NCBI GenBank assembly: GCA_964598845.1
Contig: CAZRDM010000001.1
Location: 186,001 to 250,000 of the forward strand
Direction of reading: 5' to 3'
Origin: FEN-987 sp964598845
GTDB lineage: Archaea > Thermoproteota > Bathyarchaeia > 40CM-2-53-6
Length of the DNA stretch: 64,000 bases
Shown here: piece after piece, positions 58,781 through 64,000 of the stretch
How the letters are laid out: every line of letters begins with the position of its first letter
Numbering within the stretch: the first letter of the stretch is position 1
The notes under the pieces: model-generated
Databases searched by the model: none
Seen by the model: the letters and a program-made list of their open reading frames with translations, nothing else
Told to the model about the DNA's origin: nothing
Position numbers and translations under genes: made by a program

Positions 58781-59662
58781 CTAGTTGACAATGAATTCTC
58801 TGACCGTTCTTAGGTAGCTTTCCTGCTCGTCCCACATCGTGAGATGTGCGCTGTTTTCGAAGACGATGAGCTTGGAGCCGGTTATTCCTTTGTGAATTGT
58901 CTCGGCTACTTTGGAGGTAACCTCATCGTACCTTCCGACCGTCACTAGTGTTGGGACTCTGATCTCCTGCAGCCTCGCGGTGATATCCCAGTCCTTCAAA
59001 GTTCCAATTATTGTGAACTCGTTTGGGCCGTTCATCGTGAAGTAGACAGGTACACTGAGTTCGTTTAGGGTCCGCGTTACCTCTTCAGGCCAGTCAGGTA
59101 GCCTGCAGACGAAGTTGTGGTAGTAGACCTCAACCGCTTTCAAGTATTCAGGATGGAGGAATGCCCATTTCGCTTCATACTTGGCAAAGGTCTCTTGCAC
59201 ATCTTTCGGTAGTAGCGTCTTGAGACGAGCCATCTCTGCGGCGGTTTCTGGGAAGCTGGCTAACCCGCTGGCGATGATTAATTTCTTGATGTTGAGTTGG
59301 TACTTCAGGGCGTATTGGAGGGCTAGGGCGCCGCCGTAGGATGAGCCGAGTAAGTTGATTTTTCCGAGGTTGAGCGTCTTCCTTACTCCCTCGACCTCTT
59401 CGGCTCCGTATTCTATGCTGAAGAGTGATGTATCCTTCGGTTTCTCAGATCTTCCGACGCCGAGTTGATCGTAGAAGACGACTCTGATCTTGTCGTCTGC
59501 AAGTTTGGCTAGGGGAAGTAGATAATCGTGGGGTGCTCCGGGACCGCCGTGCAGACACAGTAGGATGTTGCTTCCGGTTCCAAATGCTCTGTAGAAAAGC
59601 TTGAACCCATTTACCTCTATGAACCCGCTCTGCTCAGATCTCATCATACATCCACGGAGCAA
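58781..59662 (-). CDS. Alpha/beta hydrolase, proline iminopeptidase-like
   Basis: A 293-residue S33-type hydrolase. It has the oxyanion motif LHGGPGAPHDYLLPLAKLAD, VFYDQLGVGRSEKP, the nucleophile elbow LLGSSYGGALALQYA (Ser about residue 111), the Asp in TLVTVGRYDEVTSKVA and the His in ENSAHLTMWDE. The HGGPG motif and DQLGVGRS are hallmarks of prolyl iminopeptidases and the archaeal tricorn-interacting factor F1, which trims peptides. It lies between the deiminase-like and nitrilase genes on the same strand. A start at the internal ATG 59644 is also possible. Confidence 0.85.
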   Translation of the reverse strand: MLRGCMMRSEQSGFIEVNGFKLFYRAFGTGSNILLCLHGGPGAPHDYLLPLAKLADDKIRVVFYDQLGVGRSEKPKDTSLFSIEYGAEEVEGVRKTLNLGKINLLGSSYGGALALQYALKYQLNIKKLIIASGLASFPETAAEMARLKTLLPKDVQETFAKYEAKWAFLHPEYLKAVEVYYHNFVCRLPDWPEEVTRTLNELSVPVYFTMNGPNEFTIIGTLKDWDITARLQEIRVPTLVTVGRYDEVTSKVAETIHKGITGSKLIVFENSAHLTMWDEQESYLRTVREFIVN

Positions 59663-59711
59663 CGTATGAGCTGTAGCACTTTGAATGTTTTGCGTGAATA
59701 GTATCGGGCTC

Positions 59712-60593
59712 CTACTTTCCGAATTCCGAGATTAGACGGTACAATTCGGGACGATAATCGCGTAGGAGCTTCGTGCTCCATCGGGCGCGGGCAACTTCAC
59801 TCGGATCGATGTCCGCGTAGACAACCTCTTCCTTCTCGCCCCCCTTCGAAACGATCTCGCCCAGTGGGCCGGCGACATAGCTACCTCCAAAGAAGCGTGC
59901 AACATACTCTTTCCCTTCGAATGTATAATGCTCGTCGCCAACCTTGTTGCATGCGATGATGAAGCATCCGTTCATGTAGGCGTGTGCACAGTAGAGTTTC
60001 CACCACATCTCCTGAAATCCGCGGGGCGTATTGACGGGAACCGTGACTATGTCCGCACCCTTGAGCACGAGAACCCTGTATGGCTCTGGGTAGTCACCGT
60101 CTTGGCAGATTAGTATTCCCAGATTTCCAAGGTCTGTCCTGAACACTGGGAGTTCGCTGCCCGGTCGAAAGATTTCCCTCTCCTCATCTATGAAGTCAGT
60201 AGTGTGTAGGTAGAGTGTGACATGCAGTTTCCTGAATTTTCCGGCAACGTTTCCGCTTGGATCCATCAGGGCCGCCGAGTTGTAGATTACGCCTGGAATT
60301 TCTCCTCTCTCTGGCAGGCCGCATACGATGTACATTTGATGTCTTCTCGCTATCTCCCCGAGGAGGTTTGTTGTCTCTCCCGGCACGGGTTCCGAAACCT
60401 TTGCGAAACCTTCCCCTAAGCAGAAGCCTGTGGTCGACAGCTCCGGCAAGACAGCTAGCTTCGTCCCGCGTTGTCCAGCTTCGTTAAGCATCTCGATGGC
60501 ACGGGCTCTGTTATGTTCCACATTCCCCAGCTGAGACTCAAGCTGGATTGCCGCAACTCTAACGGTCTTGTCTCCTTTGGCAAGCTTCCACAA
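59712..60593 (-). CDS. Nitrilase/carbon-nitrogen hydrolase family protein
   Basis: A 293-residue enzyme with the complete catalytic triad: Glu in VLPELSTTGFCLGEG, Lys in GKFRKLHVTLYL and Cys in LGILICQDGDYPEPYR. The length and the NTPRGFQEMWWKLYCAHAYM region fit amidases and N-carbamoyl-amino-acid or N-carbamoylputrescine hydrolases. In context it could hydrolyse carbamoyl or amide products made by its neighbours. It starts with TTG and lies 16 bases downstream of the enolase-superfamily gene, so the two are likely cotranscribed. Confidence 0.87.
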   Translation of the reverse strand: MWKLAKGDKTVRVAAIQLESQLGNVEHNRARAIEMLNEAGQRGTKLAVLPELSTTGFCLGEGFAKVSEPVPGETTNLLGEIARRHQMYIVCGLPERGEIPGVIYNSAALMDPSGNVAGKFRKLHVTLYLHTTDFIDEEREIFRPGSELPVFRTDLGNLGILICQDGDYPEPYRVLVLKGADIVTVPVNTPRGFQEMWWKLYCAHAYMNGCFIIACNKVGDEHYTFEGKEYVARFFGGSYVAGPLGEIVSKGGEKEEVVYADIDPSEVARARWSTKLLRDYRPELYRLISEFGK

Positions 60594-60609
60594 TTTCAGT
60601 CACCCGAGA

Positions 60610-61725
60610 TCATGTATTGACCAAGACTGAACGAAGCATGGAATCATCAACATCGAGAGCAAGCCCGGATCCTTCCAACAGCTTATTGGTTGACCCCTTG
60701 GTTTCCACTCCTCCTATGGTTGGATCTGTTTTGAGCGTTGTGTGGCTGTCGAGGTCTGCGTACTTGACGTTTCTGTGAGAGGTCGCGAAGTGGCAACCTG
60801 CGGCGATTCCAATCTTCGTTTCTATCATGCAGCCCACCATGCATGGTACATCGGCAGCCTCCGCTATAGCGACAATCTTTCTGGCGGCGTGAATTCCGCC
60901 TGACTTCATCAGCTTGATGTTTATCATATCGGCCGCCTTCCGTCTGACCACCTCGAGGGCGTCGCGTGGTGAGTGAACACTTTCATCTGCCATAACTGGA
61001 ATAGGTGAATTTCTCCGGACCTCTACAAGGCCGTCAAGGTCCCGGTAGTGTACAGGTTGCTCGCAAAAGTCAACCTCGAATCGTTCCAGTTCTCTCAATG
61101 TGTAGATGGCCTGTCTAACTGAATATCCTTGGTTAGCATCGACTGTGATATTGAAATCACTGCCTAACGTTTCTCTTACCGCGCGAATTCTTTCAATGTC
61201 ATCTTGGGGCTTGCTCCCGATCTTGATCTTTATTCGGGTCACGCCCTGATCACGTAAGGCCCTTGCTTGACGTAATGTCTCCTCACGGTTCTCCAGCCCG
61301 ACGGTTTGAGTTGTTTCAAGCTCGCTCATTGCCCTGCCTAGCATTCCGTTAAGCGGTAACTTGGCGTGTTTTGCGAGAGCATCATGTATCGCTATGTCAA
61401 AGGCTGCTTTTGCACTCGGATTGCCAAGAACCGCTCTGTCAAGTTCGTACAAAATATCTTCGTAGGTCAACGCGTCTCGGCGTATTACTCGTGGTTTGAT
61501 TTCATGTTCAAGAACCGCAAATGCCGTGCGCCAAGATTCTCCCGTAATTGCAGGTTCAGGAGCGGCCTCCCCCCAACCGTACACGCCGTTTGAGAGACGT
61601 ACACATACCAGAACGGCCCCATGTTCGAAGATGGTCCCTAAGGAGATACGGAACGGTCTCAGCATGGGGATTCTAACGGGATGGATATCGAGCTTCTCGA
61701 TCAACAGGCCGGACAAGTTCAACAT
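60610..61725 (-). CDS. Enolase-superfamily enzyme, dipeptide-epimerase-like
   Basis: A 371-residue mandelate-racemase/muconate-lactonising-type enzyme. It has the KIKIG catalytic Lys pair (about residue 165), VDANQGYSVRQAI and DFCEQPVH and MADESVHSPRDA with the three metal ligands, and MINIKLMKSGGIHAARK with the second catalytic Lys. The KxK plus IKLMKSGG combination is typical of L-Ala-D/L-Glu and other dipeptide epimerases. With a peptidase and an amide hydrolase downstream it would fit peptide or D-residue metabolism. OSB synthase-like activity is an alternative. Confidence 0.85.
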   Translation of the reverse strand: MLNLSGLLIEKLDIHPVRIPMLRPFRISLGTIFEHGAVLVCVRLSNGVYGWGEAAPEPAITGESWRTAFAVLEHEIKPRVIRRDALTYEDILYELDRAVLGNPSAKAAFDIAIHDALAKHAKLPLNGMLGRAMSELETTQTVGLENREETLRQARALRDQGVTRIKIKIGSKPQDDIERIRAVRETLGSDFNITVDANQGYSVRQAIYTLRELERFEVDFCEQPVHYRDLDGLVEVRRNSPIPVMADESVHSPRDALEVVRRKAADMINIKLMKSGGIHAARKIVAIAEAADVPCMVGCMIETKIGIAAGCHFATSHRNVKYADLDSHTTLKTDPTIGGVETKGSTNKLLEGSGLALDVDDSMLRSVLVNT

Positions 61726-61785
61726 CAGTCTCCGCTACTACAGTGCATGGAGGAACTTATTGCCCATCGTCGATCGTAGGTAAGT

Positions 61786-62739
61786 TTACCCTGCCGTTAA
61801 GAGGAAATCGTCTATCCTATTTCCATCGATATCTACGAGGGCTCCGCGAAGTATCCCTTCAGTATACTCGCTCCCTGGGTTGATGCATAATGTTCGACCG
61901 AACTTGGCGGTTCCCCGAGATTCGTGAATGTGACCGTGGAAACCCAAGAGCGGCTGGAACTTCTCTATCGCTTCCCGTACTGAAGGGCTGCCGACGGGGA
62001 TCAATACCGGTCCGCCCCCAGGCCCTAGTACAGGTGTGAGTTTCTCGTCTAGTTTAGGTGCCATGTCGAGCCCCGAGTTGTACGGGGGACAATGGAGGTT
62101 GAATATGGAGGTTTCAAAGTTCTTTACATTCGAGGTTAGGATTTCGACCTTGGCGGCGAGCTCCTCTTCAGGAATGTCTCTCGGACAATTCCATGGGGTT
62201 ACGTTCGTGAAACCGAGGGTGATCATCTCATGAGACTGATCCAACTGTACAACGCCTTGTTCTGGGTTTATGACGTAGCCCGATCGCGAAATGATGGGAT
62301 CAATCTCGAATCGGTCGTCATTTCCCGGAGAGATATAGCATTGGATCCCGGTTCCGCGAAGCCTCTCTTCTGCGACAGCCATCCATCTCTCCACTGATTC
62401 GCACATGACTCGAGTGAATAGCCTGTCCAATTTTTCCGGATCCGTCCGCAAGACTTCAAGTTCCCTTGACGTAGTGTGATATGGGTAGTATCCCATGTCC
62501 CTGATTGTCTTCTCGAGCCTAGCGAGTTCTTCCTTCGATCTAGCCACCTGCTGAGAGCTCATCAGTTCACACACGTACGTTCCTTCGCGTTCGATTATGG
62601 GTATCACGAGTTTTCCTGTGATGTCGCCTCCCAGTATCAGGACGTTTGCCTTGTAGAATTTCCCGGCATTGACGAACTTTAGGAAGCACCTTTCCGATCC
62701 GTGAACATCCGTTACGAAAAGAAGTCGCAGTTTCGACAT
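61786..62739 (-). CDS. Calcineurin-like metallophosphoesterase
   Basis: A 317-residue phosphoesterase with all metal motifs: LFVTDVHGSERCFLKFV (DxH), ILGGDITGKL (GGD), ISPGNDDRFEID (GND with following Asp instead of His), FNLHCPPYNSGLD and LGFHGHIHESRG (GHxH). The change from GNHD to GNDD at the third motif is notable but seen in some archaeal members. The substrate is unknown: nucleotides or phospholipid-type diesters are possible. It lies between the enolase-superfamily gene and the permease, all on the minus strand. Confidence 0.85.
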   Translation of the reverse strand: MSKLRLLFVTDVHGSERCFLKFVNAGKFYKANVLILGGDITGKLVIPIIEREGTYVCELMSSQQVARSKEELARLEKTIRDMGYYPYHTTSRELEVLRTDPEKLDRLFTRVMCESVERWMAVAEERLRGTGIQCYISPGNDDRFEIDPIISRSGYVINPEQGVVQLDQSHEMITLGFTNVTPWNCPRDIPEEELAAKVEILTSNVKNFETSIFNLHCPPYNSGLDMAPKLDEKLTPVLGPGGGPVLIPVGSPSVREAIEKFQPLLGFHGHIHESRGTAKFGRTLCINPGSEYTEGILRGALVDIDGNRIDDFLLTAG

Positions 62740-62785
62740 TGTTGGACGCCAGAAAATAGGAGGGGGTTGAGGGATAGTAATGAAG

Positions 62786-64000
62786 CTACTCTGGTGGGAT
62801 CTCCTTGAACGTTAACTCTAGGGGTATCTTCTTCTTGCGGTAGGCTGAGGATGCGAAGTAGATTGCTATAGCGACGGCGTAGGTTAGGATGATTACGCCC
62901 ACGTAGGTGTAGTTGATTGTTCCAATGTAGGCTGGTAGGAGCGTCGCGACGGCAACGAACACGGAAACCAAGAAGGTCAGAACGCCTAGTAGCGTCATTA
63001 CAGGTAGAGAGCCAAACTTCTTCTTGACCATCGCTGGGGCCGCTTCGAACAGGTCCTTGCGGCGGTACGGGAAGACTGCTCCTGCGATTCCGGTTATGGC
63101 AGAGCCGAGGAAGAGTGCTGTGATCCCATAGGCCATGTACGTGAGCCAGTTCGTGTAAAGCCAGAAGGCTTGGGCAATCATTGATACAATTACCACTAGG
63201 ATCAAAGCGATGTATGGTGAGTTGTATCGACGGTCTAGAGCTGATAGCTTAGTCGGGACGACTCTGTCAAACGACCATGCGAAGATATTGCGTGTGATAA
63301 GGAAGATGTAAGCTAGTCCTGCAGCGAGCGGGGCCATCGCAAATCCCAGACCAACCAAGAAGATCAAGATGGGATCTGATGTCATGTATGGCATAAGGAA
63401 CTGTGGGAATGGAGCAACGAAAGGCAGAGTGTAGCTCTCACTTCCTGTCATGTAGAGGTATGAGATTGCTCCGAAGAAATCTCTTCCCATGCCATAGTAG
63501 ATGGCGGCATATGCGACCCACATAATTGCTGAGAAAATGATGGCTCCGCCAACTACGGCGACCAATTGCGATTTCTGCACATTCTTGACTTCACCTGAGA
63601 AGTAAACGGAGAAGAAGTATCCCGTCAGGTTCAGGAAGCTGAAGATCGTGCCGACGAACGTGGCTGTGATAGTCACTTCTTTCGTATATCCTTCTGAGAG
63701 AGCGTTGCTTACTACATCGGCAATCGTAGTTCCACTGATGCTGTCGAATCTCTGTTGAAATGTGGATGAGCCGGGTAGGGCCGCTGCGATGAAGGCGATC
63801 GTACCCAGCACGATGATAGCGAACATCCCCCACTGGACTCTGAAGGTCCATTTGGTTCCCCTGACGAGTGTCAGCGCGATTGCAATGAAATATAGCAGGC
63901 CGAACGCTTGTACGGAAACCGGGGAGGAGACCTGAGCTGCTAAGTCCACTAGGCTGGGGTCATTGTTCACAATTCCAATCCCTTGCAGGATTGGGGCTAT
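62786..64000 (-). CDS. APC-family amino acid permease, N-terminus outside window
   Basis: The frame is open to the right edge (codons before the apparent GTG at 63970 continue without stop), so the first helices are missing. About 400 residues with at least nine membrane helices remain, including FGLLYFIAIALTLVRGTKWT, FLNLTGYFFSVYFSGEVKNV (the inner helix with EVKN-type APC motif) and MAPLAAGLAYIFLITRNIFA. The FDRVVPTKLSALDRRYNSPY loop is typical of amino-acid permeases. It probably feeds the peptide and amino-acid enzymes encoded next to it. Confidence 0.87.
   Translation of the reverse strand: MAPILQGIGIVNNDPSLVDLAAQVSSPVSVQAFGLLYFIAIALTLVRGTKWTFRVQWGMFAIIVLGTIAFIAAALPGSSTFQQRFDSISGTTIADVVSNALSEGYTKEVTITATFVGTIFSFLNLTGYFFSVYFSGEVKNVQKSQLVAVVGGAIIFSAIMWVAYAAIYYGMGRDFFGAISYLYMTGSESYTLPFVAPFPQFLMPYMTSDPILIFLVGLGFAMAPLAAGLAYIFLITRNIFAWSFDRVVPTKLSALDRRYNSPYIALILVVIVSMIAQAFWLYTNWLTYMAYGITALFLGSAITGIAGAVFPYRRKDLFEAAPAMVKKKFGSLPVMTLLGVLTFLVSVFVAVATLLPAYIGTINYTYVGVIILTYAVAIAIYFASSAYRKKKIPLELTFKEIPPE

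Overview
The window reads as a chromosomal segment of an archaeon, probably a member of the Thermoproteota/TACK side such as a non-ammonia-oxidising Nitrososphaeria or Bathyarchaeia lineage; the exact clade is inference. The archaeal evidence is strong: a complete gene set for the archaeal branch of the mevalonate pathway (UbiX, anhydromevalonate-phosphate decarboxylase, both phosphomevalonate dehydratase subunits), sn-glycerol-1-phosphate dehydrogenase for archaeal lipids, a tRNA-Ser interrupted by three small introns with bulge-helix-bulge folds, TrmB and HTH_45-type regulators, ferredoxin-dependent 2-oxoacid oxidoreductase, and threonine-rich surface proteins with archaeal C-terminal anchors. 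GTG and TTG starts are frequent. The gene content is that of a heterotroph using peptides, amino acids and organic acids.

Layout. 1-3.0 kb: two threonine-rich surface proteins. 3.0-11.0 kb: an AhpD-like protein, a tandem Lrp-type ligand domain protein, the mevalonate operon, a BNR propeller paired with a MoaD/ThiS-like protein, a VapBC module and an SDR dehydrogenase. 11.3-25 kb: a disturbed region that starts at the tRNA-Ser. It holds a TolB-like/TPR protein of bacterial look, extra copies of tRNA 3' ends, a PIN-domain remnant, a GC-rich hydroxyacyl-CoA dehydrogenase, remnants of sdhA and sdhB, an M24 peptidase, a VIT1-like transporter cut by an assembly gap, a frameshifted small gene, G1P dehydrogenase, a TIM-barrel protein, and a three-gene 2-oxoacid dehydrogenase complex (E1a, E1b, E2). 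25-28.5 kb: a TrmB regulator with a palindromic operator, three small winged-helix proteins and a two-gene membrane operon. 28.7-36.6 kb: alcohol dehydrogenase, VOC proteins, a flavin-binding protein, phenylacetate-CoA-ligase-like enzyme plus lactate permease, DUF1028 protein and threonine synthase. 36.7-39.4 kb: a giant secreted BNR-repeat protein.

39.6-64 kb is the most coherent metabolic region. It contains an MFS transporter, a class V aminotransferase, an M29/NicX-like enzyme, two Asp/Glu/hydantoin-racemase family proteins, an AroM-like protein, a DUF917 (S-methyl-thiohydantoin desulfurase family) protein, a complete oligopeptide-type ABC transporter, a nitroreductase and a DMT exporter. 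These are followed by 2-oxoacid:ferredoxin oxidoreductase with a beta-gamma fusion, a guanidine-modifying hydrolase, a proline-iminopeptidase-like hydrolase, a nitrilase, a dipeptide-epimerase-like enolase-superfamily enzyme, a metallophosphoesterase and an APC amino-acid permease that runs off the right edge. Together they suggest uptake and dismantling of peptides, modified or D-amino acids and cyclic amides, with the resulting 2-oxoacids oxidised by the ferredoxin enzyme. The pathway assignment is inference; the individual families are well supported.

Two cautions. There is a 100-N scaffold gap flanked by a 55-base duplication, and several apparent single-base frameshifts lie in short homopolymers, so some broken genes may be assembly errors and not true pseudogenes.
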